From a virus, in IMG/VR virus record IMGVR_UViG_3300028027_000232, positions 1-24,397 of that record: a stretch of 24,397 bases of DNA, one strand, 5' to 3'. Shown piece after piece: positions 12,747 through 18,949 of this stretch; the first letter of the stretch is position 1; each line of letters starts with the position of its first letter. The notes under the pieces are model-generated. The model made no database searches, was not told the origin of the DNA, and was given only the letters and a program-made list of their open reading frames with translations. The position numbers were made by a program, and so were the translations under genes.

Positions 12747-12830
12747 TGGTGGTGTCGGTGGGACTCGAACCCACGATGTTTATATTTCCGGTTAAAAGCC
12801 GGAACCAATCGCCGCTATGGGGACGACACC
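12747..12830 (-). tRNA. tRNA-Lys(UUU), copy 2, long variable loop
   Basis: Acceptor GGTGTCG/CGACACC, anticodon stem TCCGG/CCGGA with loop CTTTTAA, T-loop TTCGAGT, A73, CCA. The variable loop is 12 bases, mostly A and T, and the D-loop AGCGGCGA is shared with tRNA-Lys(CUU) at 14961, so the two form an unusual subfamily. Confidence 0.9.
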
Positions 12831-12933
12831 ATAAAAGTTTAGTAAGTTTAAACTATTACCCCATTGCCACTCAAAGTTTGGGGAAACCCGAATGAGCGAG
12901 CCTATTAATTGCCCGCCGATTAAACCTACAAAT
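12831..12933. other. Spacer with GAAA-tetraloop hairpin
   Basis: A unit closed by GTTTAA/TTAAAC (about 12848-12925) containing a TTTGGG-GAAA-CCCGAA hairpin on the plus strand. No gene. Confidence 0.3.
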
Positions 12934-13009
12934 TGGCTGGATAGGTAGGGATCGAACCTACGACCTACGCATTAACAGTGCGCCGCTACTGCCACTGAGC
13001 TACTATCCA
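12934..13009 (-). tRNA. tRNA-Asn(GUU), copy 1
   Basis: Acceptor TGGATAG/CTATCCA, anticodon stem GCGCA/TGCGT with loop CTGTTAA, T-loop TTCGATC, G73 and CCA. Confidence 0.94.
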
Positions 13010-13015
13010 GTAAAA

Positions 13016-13090
13016 TGGCTGCGAAAAATGGACTTGAACCATTACCTAAACGCTTAACAGGCGCTCGTGCTACATTAACACTATATCGCA
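13016..13090 (-). tRNA. tRNA-Asn(GUU), copy 2
   Basis: Acceptor TGCGATA/TTTCGCA with one mismatch, anticodon loop CTGTTAA, T-loop TTCAAGT, G73 and CCA. It differs from copy 1 everywhere except the anticodon loop and discriminator. Confidence 0.9.
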
Positions 13091-13097
13091 ATAAAAT

Positions 13098-13171
13098 TGG
13101 CTGAGATACTTGGAATCGAACCAAGACTAAGAGTTTCAAAGACTCCTTTGCTACCACTACAACATATCCCA
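13098..13171 (-). tRNA. tRNA-Gln(UUG), copy 2
   Basis: Acceptor TGGGATA/TATCTCA, anticodon stem GGAGT/ACTCT with loop CTTTGAA, T-loop TTCGATT, G73 and CCA. Confidence 0.93.
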
Positions 13172-13182
13172 ATAAAAATGAA

Positions 13183-13252
13183 GCAGTGTGACGGGTTACA
13201 TTCACCCATATTACTAAGTCACCGAGTTCATTGAATTCGGCTACCACACTAC
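13183..13252. ncRNA. Candidate two-hairpin RNA in tRNA spacing
   Basis: Occupies exactly one slot between tRNA-Gln and tRNA-Phe, with the same AT-rich linkers. Closed by GCAGTGT/ACACTAC (7 bp with one G-U). Inside, GGGT-TACATTC-ACCC and an 8-bp hairpin CCGAGTTC-ATT-GAATTCGG replace the three tRNA arms. No CCA. Strand uncertain. Confidence 0.4.
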
Positions 13253-13258
13253 ATAAAA

Positions 13259-13334
13259 TGGTGGGAGCTGTTGGAATTGAACCAACTTCTTCGCATCTTC
13301 AGTGCGACGTGAGGACCGCCTTCACCAAACTCCC
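13259..13334 (-). tRNA. tRNA-Phe(GAA)
   Basis: Acceptor GGGAGTT/AGCTCCC, anticodon stem TCGCA/TGCGA with loop CTGAAGA, T-loop TTCAATT, A73 and CCA. Confidence 0.94.
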
Positions 13335-13384
13335 GTAAATAGTTTTGATAATGTATGGTTGGCTTGCTCAACCCACCCTACAAG

Positions 13385-13458
13385 TAGTTGGCCGGACTTC
13401 GAACCCAGTTACACGTCTTCCATATGCCGTAAGTTTTTAGAGACGAAAACACACACTA
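13385..13458 (-). tRNA. tRNA-like gene with 22-base anticodon-position loop
   Basis: A good T-arm (CTGGG-TTCGAAG-TCCGG) directly abuts acceptor strand CCAACTA. A 5-base variable loop leads to a perfect CGTCT/AGACG stem, which carries 22 bases instead of 7. The acceptor pairs at five of seven positions and the D-arm is reduced to about six bases. No CCA. Clearly tRNA-derived, probably non-functional or divergent. Confidence 0.45.
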
Positions 13459-13468
13459 TCAAAATTAA

Positions 13469-13546
13469 AGGTCGAGCCAAGAAAGGTGGCTGCTGGTTAT
13501 TAACCAGCCGTTTCATCAAATCGCACGTATTTGTTCTGTTCGACCT
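13469..13546. ncRNA. Candidate cloverleaf-like structured RNA
   Basis: Closed by AGGTCGA/TCGACCT (7 bp, perfect) with three internal hairpins: GCCA/TGGC (7-base loop), CTGGTT-ATT-AACCAG, and CAAAT/ATTTG (7-base loop). No standard tRNA loop motif on either strand, no CCA. Confidence 0.35.
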
Positions 13547-13550
13547 AAAG

Positions 13551-13628
13551 TGGTAGGCATGGTGGGACTCGAACCCACAGAATTTTCATTTTGAATGAAA
13601 CACGGTTATCCAGTTACGTCACACGCCC
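13551..13628 (-). tRNA. Class I tRNA with CAA (Leu) anticodon
   Basis: Acceptor GGGCGTG/CATGCCT, D-arm ACG/CGT with D-loop AACTGGATA, anticodon stem TTTCA/TGAAA with loop TTCAAAA, 5-base variable loop, T-loop TTCGAGT, A73, CCA. The anticodon reads Leu UUG, but the body is class I and resembles an Arg tRNA. A class II Leu(CAA) tRNA is also present at 372. Confidence 0.85.
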
Positions 13629-13635
13629 ATAAAAA

Positions 13636-13713
13636 TGGTAGCCATGGAGGGACTCGAACCCCCAACATTTACGTTCTAAGCGTAACACGACTATCCAGTT
13701 GCGTCACATGGCC
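13636..13713 (-). tRNA. Class I tRNA with UAG (Leu) anticodon
   Basis: Sister of the preceding gene: acceptor GGCCATG/CATGGCT, same D-arm, anticodon stem TTACG/CGTAA with loop CTTAGAA, 5-base variable loop, T-loop TTCGAGT, A73, CCA. A class II Leu(UAG) tRNA also exists at 786. Confidence 0.86.
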
Positions 13714-13725
13714 ATAAAATATTGA

Positions 13726-13827
13726 TTCGCATGGTTGGATTTGAACCAACGGCCCGTGCTTTATCCCACTTTTGCGGTGTCATTTACCATCATAGGGAGC
13801 ACTGATCTACCACTGAACTACACACGA
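13726..13827 (-). tRNA. Interrupted tRNA: 37-base anticodon-position loop
   Basis: Acceptor TCGTGTG/CATGCGA, D-arm, 5-base variable loop and T-arm GTTGG-TTCAAAT-CCAAC are all standard. The anticodon stem GTGCT/AGCAC encloses 37 bases rather than 7, including a nested TCCC/GGGA pairing. CCA is not encoded (A73 followed by TCA). A 30-base insertion or short intron is possible; the anticodon cannot be stated. Confidence 0.6.
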
Positions 13828-13830
13828 AAC

Positions 13831-13906
13831 TGGTGCAGTAGGCGGGACTTGAACCCGCAGACCTCTTCGTTGGCAACGAAGCATTCTACCATTGAACTAC
13901 TACTGC
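13831..13906 (-). tRNA. tRNA-Gly(GCC)
   Basis: Acceptor GCAGTAG/CTACTGC, anticodon stem CTTCG/CGAAG with loop TTGCCAA, T-loop TTCAAGT, A73 and CCA. Confidence 0.94.
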
Positions 13907-13912
13907 ATAAAT

Positions 13913-13988
13913 TGGTGGCGATGGTAGGACTCTAACCTACAACCTGCTGTTTCGAAGACAGTCGCTCTATACATTGAGCTACATCGCC
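13913..13988 (-). tRNA. tRNA-Arg(UCG)
   Basis: Acceptor GGCGATG/CATCGCC, anticodon loop CTTCGAA, T-loop TTAGAGT (variant), A73 and CCA. Confidence 0.91.
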
Positions 13989-13994
13989 ATAAAA

Positions 13995-14069
13995 TGGAGC
14001 CAGATGCGAGAGTCGAACTCGCTTTTCAACTTTACAAGAGTTGCACATCACCACTTATGTTTATCCGGC
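13995..14069 (-). tRNA. tRNA-Thr(UGU)
   Basis: Acceptor GCCGGAT/ATCTGGC, anticodon stem CAACT/AGTTG with loop CTTGTAA, T-loop TTCGACT, U73 and CCA. Related to tRNA-Thr(CGU) at 5714. Confidence 0.93.
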
Positions 14070-14080
14070 ATATATAAATT

Positions 14081-14168
14081 TGGCGGAAGGAGAGGGATTC
14101 GAACCCCCGGAAACTTGCGCTTCGGGAGTTTAGTAAACTCCTGCTTTAAGCCACTCAGCCATCCTTCC
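14081..14168 (-). tRNA. tRNA-Ser(ACU)
   Basis: Class II tRNA: acceptor GGAAGGA/TCCTTCC, anticodon stem GGAGT/ACTCC with loop TTACTAA (anticodon ACU, rare), long variable arm, T-loop TTCGAAT, G73 and CCA. Confidence 0.9.
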
Positions 14169-14179
14169 GTATTCTAAAA

Positions 14180-14265
14180 TGGTGGGCACGCTTGGACTCG
14201 AACCAAGGGTTATCCGAAGAGGGGAGATTTACAGTCTCCTGCAATAGCCGCTATGCGACGCGCCC
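14180..14265 (-). tRNA. tRNA-Tyr(GUA)
   Basis: Class II tRNA: acceptor GGGCGCG/CGTGCCC, anticodon stem GGAGA/TCTCC with loop CTGTAAA, variable arm, T-loop TTCGAGT, A73 and CCA. Confidence 0.94.
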
Positions 14266-14275
14266 GAAAATAATC

Positions 14276-14366
14276 AGTCAGAGCTGGTAAATCTCCAGTT
14301 CGCATTAGAATCATGACTTCAATGCTTGCCTTAAGAACGACTTTCCTCGTCCTTGTACTCCTGACT
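14276..14366. ncRNA. Candidate structured RNA, 91 bases
   Basis: Closed by AGTCAG/CTGACT. Contains CTGG-TAAATCT-CCAG (7-base loop), GTTC-GCATT/AATGC-GAAC, and ACGA/TCGT hairpins, roughly a cloverleaf, without tRNA consensus bases or CCA. A nested hairpin GTCATT(TTGAG/CTCAA)AATGAC follows at about 14374-14404. Confidence 0.3.
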
Positions 14367-14424
14367 AAAAGTTGTCATTTGAGTCAACCTCAATTTCGCC
14401 AATGACGTGGCGTTTGCAAAATGG

Positions 14425-14486
14425 TGTACACCGTTCATGCTTTTTGTCATGAATCTTCGATTTGGTTGGATACCAAACCTAGTACA
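14425..14486. ncRNA. Candidate structured RNA (family member 2)
   Basis: TGTAC/GTACA closes two hairpins, TTCATG/CATGAA (8-base loop) and TTTGGT-TGGAT-ACCAAA. The second hairpin and its flanks match the element at 2452-2472 over about 20 bases. It lies immediately upstream of tRNA-Gly(UCC). Confidence 0.4.
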
Positions 14487-14489
14487 AAG

Positions 14490-14564
14490 TGGAGCACCGG
14501 ACAGGATTCGAACCTGCAACAGCCTGTTTGGAAAACAGGGACTCTACCATTGAGCTACCGATGC
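14490..14564 (-). tRNA. tRNA-Gly(UCC)
   Basis: Acceptor GCATCGG/CCGGTGC, anticodon stem CCTGT/ACAGG with loop TTTCCAA, T-loop TTCGAAT, U73 and CCA. Starts five bases after the holin stop codon. Confidence 0.94.
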
Positions 14565-14569
14565 AAAAA

Positions 14570-14887
14570 TTATTTTTTATTTAAGAAATCTTCTGGTTTC
14601 TTAGCAAACTTCTTTGAAAGAAGTGTTAAACCTTGAAGGATTTCTGGACTTATCACACCAGTTATGCCATAACTGATTGCTTTTGTCAAGCTACTTACTT
14701 CAACTTGTTCTAAAATAAACCAAGCTATTGTAGAACATATCGCCGCCGCGATGATTCGTTTGATTTGTTCAGTATAAGTGCGCTTTACACCATCCATGAA
14801 AGACCTTGCTACCATACCCAGTGCTCCAATCAGAGCAACAATCCATCCGCCTCTTAAAAACTCCATGAGTAAATCTTTTTCTTCCAT
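14570..14887 (-). CDS. Phage holin
   Basis: A 105-residue membrane protein with three hydrophobic segments: GGWIVALIGALGMVARSFM (about 13-31), RIIAAAICSTIAWFILEQ (about 44-61) and a weaker third (KAISYGITGVISPEILQGL, about 69-87), then a basic C-terminal tail. The size, three-helix layout and charged C terminus fit a LydA-like or related holin, which accumulates in the inner membrane and opens it to release an endolysin. No endolysin is next to it. It lies inside the tRNA array between tRNA-Lys(CUU) and tRNA-Gly(UCC), presumably on the same transcript. Upstream, a TGTATTTATTATATA box precedes the start by about 18 bases; no Shine-Dalgarno. Other small membrane proteins are possible but less likely. 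Confidence 0.72.
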   Translation of the reverse strand: MEEKDLLMEFLRGGWIVALIGALGMVARSFMDGVKRTYTEQIKRIIAAAICSTIAWFILEQVEVSSLTKAISYGITGVISPEILQGLTLLSKKFAKKPEDFLNKK

Positions 14888-14960
14888 AAATTATGTTGTG
14901 TATATAATAAATACAACATCTACTTAACAAAACTTTACTTTTCTTCACTTTTTTTAAATT

Positions 14961-15044
14961 TGGTGGTGCCGGTGGGACTCGAACCCACGTTGTTTGTATA
15001 TCTGGTTAAGAGCCAGAGCTATTCGCCGCTATAGGAACAGCACC
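14961..15044 (-). tRNA. tRNA-Lys(CUU), long variable loop
   Basis: Acceptor GGTGCTG/CGGCACC (one G-G mismatch possible), D-stem CTAT/ATAG with loop AGCGGCGA, anticodon stem TCTGG/CCAGA with loop CTCTTAA, 12-base variable loop, T-loop TTCGAGT, A73, CCA. First gene of the array after the late-type promoter. Confidence 0.9.
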
Positions 15045-15058
15045 ATGTTATAAGTTTT

Positions 15059-15066
15059 TATTTATA
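15059..15066 (-). promoter_or_regulatory. T4-type late promoter box
   Basis: Minus-strand TATAAATA, identical to the T4 late promoter octamer. It lies 14 bases before the 5' end of tRNA-Lys(CUU), so transcription would begin about 8 bases before that tRNA and read through the array. Confidence 0.5.
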
Positions 15067-15100
15067 GTCGCAACTTAAAACAACGACTGGAAATTGTTTA

Positions 15101-15148
15101 GAGAAGGACGCTCATTTTACGATCCGTAAAGAATATTGCATCCTTCTC
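15101..15148. other. Two-tier hairpin
   Basis: Perfect 8-bp outer stem GAGAAGGA/TCCTTCTC and a 6-bp inner stem TTTACG/CGTAAA with a 3-base loop, just upstream of the array promoter. Function unknown. Confidence 0.4.
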
Positions 15149-15391
15149 CAACTTTATATTAAAAATAACATATCACTTCGGCCTCACAACAGATAAAACT
15201 CTCTCTGTTGATATTGATTCCCACAAAACGGTCGCTATCGCGCCGGTGGCTATTTTAGTGCTTCGGGGTGCATTTTTACCCATCTAAATTGTACTGTGAA
15301 AAAACTTAAAATTGTTACTCTATCGCCAACTTCACTAACTCTACTTACTTTTTATTATTTGTCAAACTTTTTTTAATAAATCTTCTAAAAT

Positions 15392-15421
15392 AAAAAACCC
15401 ACCTCTTTTTAGGAAGGTGGG
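15392..15421 (-). terminator. Rho-independent terminator
   Basis: Minus-strand CCCACCT/AGGTGGG hairpin with a 10-base loop, followed by TTTTTT. It ends the small transcription unit that starts at about 15590. Confidence 0.85.
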
Positions 15422-15452
15422 GCATTTTAGGTTAGATTTTTTATAATCTCCG

Positions 15453-15566
15453 TTATGCCACACCTTTCATATCACGACCTTCATTGGCTCCTGTTGTCGG
15501 TTGCACAATAAAGCACAAGCTCCAATAGGAGTTTAGATTTTGCGATTTATGTGAAACGTTGTTCAT
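15453..15566 (-). CDS. 37-residue ORF in its own transcription unit
   Basis: A short open frame (MNNVSHKSQNLN ... GRDMKGVA) lying exactly between a sigma70-like promoter (15597-15625) and a terminator (15392-15421). It contains no recognisable domain, and no Shine-Dalgarno precedes the ATG. A CTCC-TATT-GGAG hairpin lies inside it. The roughly 200-base transcript could equally be a small non-coding RNA, with the frame a coincidence. Confidence 0.35.
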   Translation of the reverse strand: MNNVSHKSQNLNSYWSLCFIVQPTTGANEGRDMKGVA

Positions 15567-15596
15567 GATTTGATGCTTTGTTATTTAATAAATACA

Positions 15597-15625
15597 ACTA
15601 TGGTATGAAAAAAATCAAATGTCAA
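15597..15625 (-). promoter_or_regulatory. Sigma70-like promoter
   Basis: Minus strand: -35 TTGACA (15625-15620), 17-base spacer, -10 CATAGT (4 of 6). It points away from the cyclase stop codon into the 37-codon ORF and terminator. Confidence 0.5.
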
Positions 15626-15689
15626 ACACTTTTTTATTAAAAAGATGATATTTTTTCACTTTTTTCGTTTTTATATGCAAAATAGTGGT

Positions 15690-17747
15690 TTATTTGCTCG
15701 TGGCACGATACACTCCGTCCCAATTTTCATCAAGATTGCTGTTTCGTAGTCCCTCTATTCTTTCTATCATCATCTCATAATAGTGTATAAGTTCTTTGTT
15801 ATGTTTCATTAACACATCTGCTGTGCTGATAGCTTTGTCCCAACTCTGTGCTCTGTATTGATTTAAGAATTCAGAATGTACCGAGAATACAGCACTTTGA
15901 AAAGATATTTCTTGGTTTTCCATTATGGTGTAAATTTTTACACCTTCTTTTTTACCTTTGACGGCGATGCAGTCTAGCTCAAAGCATTTATACTCATCTT
16001 TTATCATTTCATATGTTCTTGGTCCAATGATAATACGCACACCGTATGCTTTGCTTTGACCTTCTAATCTAGAAGCAAGATTAACATGGTCGCCAAGACA
16101 AGTATAATCAAATCGTTGCACAGAACCCATATTTCCTACAACAACATCTCCAGTGTTTATACCCAGCCCCATTCCGAATGCGGGAATGCCTTCCTTTTTT
16201 ATTTCTTCATTAAATGCGTCCAATTCTTTAAGCATAGACAACGCAGTTTTAGCAGCATCTTTAGCATGGTTTGGATTGTCCAATGGAGCATTCCAGAAAG
16301 CCATTTGAGCATCGCCGATATATTTGTCTAATGTACCATCATTTGCTAGAATAGCTTTGGTCATAGCTGTCATATATCTGTTCATAATGCCTGTAAGTCC
16401 TTGAACATTCTTACCATAGTGTTCAGATATAGCTGTAAATCCACGAACGTCTGTAAACATTATGCTCAATTCTCTTTCGTCGCCGCCAAGTTGTAGCAAA
16501 CCAGGATTTTTTTGTAGCTTTTCAACGAGTGCAGGTGCGAGGTATGTACCGAACTGCTTCTTGATTTGCATCTTGAGTTTAAACTCCATTACAAATCTCA
16601 TGAATATTGCTCCTACCCACGGTAAAAATGCCGCCATCAATGGCCATGTATAATCTATTAAGTATCCGTTGTTTCTAAATAAATAAAATCCAGCAGCAAC
16701 AATAGCAGTAGTTAATATTTTTACTAGTGCCGCGTTCCAAACATATCCAAGATATGCCGCAGATGTTACTAAAATCAATCCAAGTGTTATACCAACGGCT
16801 AGTTCATATAAATCAAACTCTGCTTTTCTTTCTAGTCTATTTCCATCAACAAGCATTTGTAGTGTTTGCATACTTACTTCATGACCATATGCTATTCCAA
16901 CTGGTGTAGCTACTGTATTACTTAATCCTTCGGCAGTTAGTGCAATAACCACAATCTTTCCTTTTATCTTTGACCAATCATTATCTGTATAAGACATAGT
17001 ATCAAACTTATACTTGAAATTTATCCACACTCTTCCATTAGCATCTGTGTTTATTGGCGGTGTGCCTTTTACTCTAACAGCTTGAATACCCGCATCATTG
17101 ATTTTTGCTTGATAACTTGGTTCTCCACTAAAAACACGAAGTACTTCTAATGGTAGTGTTGGATATGTTTCTTTTTTAACTTGAATTATCAAAGGTAAGC
17201 GGCGAACAACACCATCAAGTTCAGGTGCCGTCAACAACATACCAACCCCAGCAGAAGATTCTCCGATTTCTTTTACAGGTCCAATTGCATTTGGATAATC
17301 ATATAGCCATCCATCAGATTGACCTCCTACAGTTGCCAGTCCTCTTGGTACAGGAACTCCTTTGCCTTTTACAGACGCGGATTGTGATGTAATCACCGGA
17401 ACTTTTTGTAGCATATCTACAAATTCAGCATCTCCACCCATTCTATCTTTTTCTGCAAATATAATAGGAAGCACTACAACGACTGCTTCATTTTCAAATG
17501 CTTTCTTGATACCATTTGCCAGTTCTGTTCTTGGCCACGGCCATTGTCCATTCTTTTCTAAACTATCTTCATCTATCTCTATAACTACAACATTATCACT
17601 TTTAACTTTAGTTTGAGTGCGTTGATAATAGTCCAATCCTTTTAAGCGTATAACTTCTATTGGATACGGGTCTATTACTCGTAGTGCTACTAGAGCGACT
17701 AGTATCAATAAACCAACGCCAAACAGTTTTATCAGATATTTTTTCAT
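15690..17747 (-). CDS. CHASE2-domain adenylate cyclase
   Basis: A 685-residue membrane enzyme predicted to make cAMP. An N-terminal signal-anchor (about 7-25) precedes a periplasmic CHASE2 sensor domain (about 30-300), three transmembrane helices (about 313-337, 340-358, 366-386) and a class III cyclase domain (about 425-605). Catalytic residues are all present: metal-binding Asp433 (FTDVRGF) and Asp479 (YIGDA), adenine-selecting Lys475 and Asp553, and transition-state Asn556 and Arg560 (HVNLASRLEG). The enzyme therefore looks active and ATP-specific. Its ATG overlaps the stop of the FecR gene (ATGA), so the two are translationally coupled; FecR-CHASE2 cyclase pairs are a known arrangement in bacteria. 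Length and domain order are those of bacterial chromosomal homologues. I did not find a terminator directly after it. Confidence 0.92.
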   Translation of the reverse strand: MKKYLIKLFGVGLLILVALVALRVIDPYPIEVIRLKGLDYYQRTQTKVKSDNVVVIEIDEDSLEKNGQWPWPRTELANGIKKAFENEAVVVVLPIIFAEKDRMGGDAEFVDMLQKVPVITSQSASVKGKGVPVPRGLATVGGQSDGWLYDYPNAIGPVKEIGESSAGVGMLLTAPELDGVVRRLPLIIQVKKETYPTLPLEVLRVFSGEPSYQAKINDAGIQAVRVKGTPPINTDANGRVWINFKYKFDTMSYTDNDWSKIKGKIVVIALTAEGLSNTVATPVGIAYGHEVSMQTLQMLVDGNRLERKAEFDLYELAVGITLGLILVTSAAYLGYVWNAALVKILTTAIVAAGFYLFRNNGYLIDYTWPLMAAFLPWVGAIFMRFVMEFKLKMQIKKQFGTYLAPALVEKLQKNPGLLQLGGDERELSIMFTDVRGFTAISEHYGKNVQGLTGIMNRYMTAMTKAILANDGTLDKYIGDAQMAFWNAPLDNPNHAKDAAKTALSMLKELDAFNEEIKKEGIPAFGMGLGINTGDVVVGNMGSVQRFDYTCLGDHVNLASRLEGQSKAYGVRIIIGPRTYEMIKDEYKCFELDCIAVKGKKEGVKIYTIMENQEISFQSAVFSVHSEFLNQYRAQSWDKAISTADVLMKHNKELIHYYEMMIERIEGLRNSNLDENWDGVYRATSK

Positions 17748-18946
17748 CGTTGTATGATATTCACTTTTAGTTTAGATCCGTAATTTAACGGATACTCTTT
17801 TGTGCTATCTTTATCTGTAACTGTGAAGGTTGCGTTCGTATCCACCTTGACTTTGTAAAAAATTACTCCGCTATTGTTGATATACAAAATAGCACTTGTA
17901 CCGTCTGTAGTAAAACCGTTGTTTACTGTTGATGTTGGTACTGTTATTGTAGGAATAACGGAAGTTGTTGCTGCTGCTACTTTCGTAGATATTGCCTCGA
18001 TTATAGATTTGTTTACTTCTGGTTGTAACTTGTTTATATCTAAAGATACAGATGCTAGTGTAGCCGACGCTTCTTGTGTTTGTGCAGATGCAGCCGATTG
18101 TGATTCTTCCGGAGGTGCGGAATTTGCAGATGTGCTATCGACTTGAGCTACGGATGTGGCTCCAGAAGAATTTCCACTTTGTGCGGTTGATGCCGCTTTT
18201 GACTCCGACTTTGTTCCCTTTTTGTTTGATGAGTCGTCAGAGTCTTTACTTATTTGTACAGGAGCTTTCTTTGCTTCTTTTGCAGATTGCGTAACTGATT
18301 TTGGTGTGTCCAATAAAAGTCCGTTGTTTACGCTTGTTTCATCTTCTAAATTTAATAATACGGGAGCAGATGGCACTACATTGGATGAAGCGACCATTGT
18401 TGCTTGATATGCTTTTGTCATTAAAACTGTTCCCAACCCGTTACTAACTTCTATACTGCCGACAACGGGAGGACCAAATTGTGCAAGAGAGGGTAGAAGA
18501 ATAATTAAACTTCTACCCATCTCATCGACTGTAAGAGAAAAGTCAGTACCACGAACTGCGACAGATGCAGTTGGTGTTTTGATTTTAACTTCGTCTCTGC
18601 TATTTTTTGCGATAAGTCCGGAGGCGTATCTTACTGTACCAAGCGATGCTTTCAACCCTATCTTGCCTTTACCGCTTGATGGATCATATACAAATGTGTC
18701 TATAACCAGTTTGCTGAATTCGGTGCATTGAACCCGAGTACCGTCTTCAAAGGTTATTCCAGCCCGTCCTTTTAACGTTTCAATTGTATCATCCATTTCT
18801 ATTCCAACATCAACCTTGCCTTCAATTTTATCTTGGTTTCTTGTCACTTGAGTAGGACCAGTCACCTCGGTAATTTTACCGGCTGCGGCAAATAAGTTGG
18901 AGCAGAATAACGCCCCAGCCAATATCAATATAACTTTTGCAACCAT
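17744..18946 (-). CDS. FecR-domain envelope protein
   Basis: A 400-residue exported protein. A signal peptide covers the first 21 residues or so (LILAGALFCSNLFAAAG). A FecR domain follows at about 25-165, recognisable by the run VGIEMDDTIETLKGRAGI, FEDGTRVQ and the VKIKTPTASVAVRGTDF box. The middle (about 215-300) is a Ser/Ala/Lys-rich low-complexity linker, and the last 60 residues look like a small beta domain (VIFYKVKVDTNATFTVTDKD). In CHASE2-cyclase neighbourhoods such proteins are thought to act as periplasmic partners of the sensor. The start follows an AAGGA sequence that touches the ATG, and the upstream gene's TAA lies four bases away. Role as ligand or anchor for the cyclase is inferred. 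Confidence 0.85.
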   Translation of the reverse strand: MVAKVILILAGALFCSNLFAAAGKITEVTGPTQVTRNQDKIEGKVDVGIEMDDTIETLKGRAGITFEDGTRVQCTEFSKLVIDTFVYDPSSGKGKIGLKASLGTVRYASGLIAKNSRDEVKIKTPTASVAVRGTDFSLTVDEMGRSLIILLPSLAQFGPPVVGSIEVSNGLGTVLMTKAYQATMVASSNVVPSAPVLLNLEDETSVNNGLLLDTPKSVTQSAKEAKKAPVQISKDSDDSSNKKGTKSESKAASTAQSGNSSGATSVAQVDSTSANSAPPEESQSAASAQTQEASATLASVSLDINKLQPEVNKSIIEAISTKVAAATTSVIPTITVPTSTVNNGFTTDGTSAILYINNSGVIFYKVKVDTNATFTVTDKDSTKEYPLNYGSKLKVNIIQR

Positions 18947-18949
18947 TCC

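Larger units (their letters stand above)
15045..15452. other. Gene-free region with hairpins, promoter and terminator
   Basis: Contains the late-type promoter box (15059-15066); a hairpin GAGAAGGA/TCCTTCTC (15101-15148) with an inner TTTACG-ATC-CGTAAA; a CAACAG/CTGTTG hairpin (15187-15210); and the terminator at 15392-15421. No coding sequence. Confidence 0.4.
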
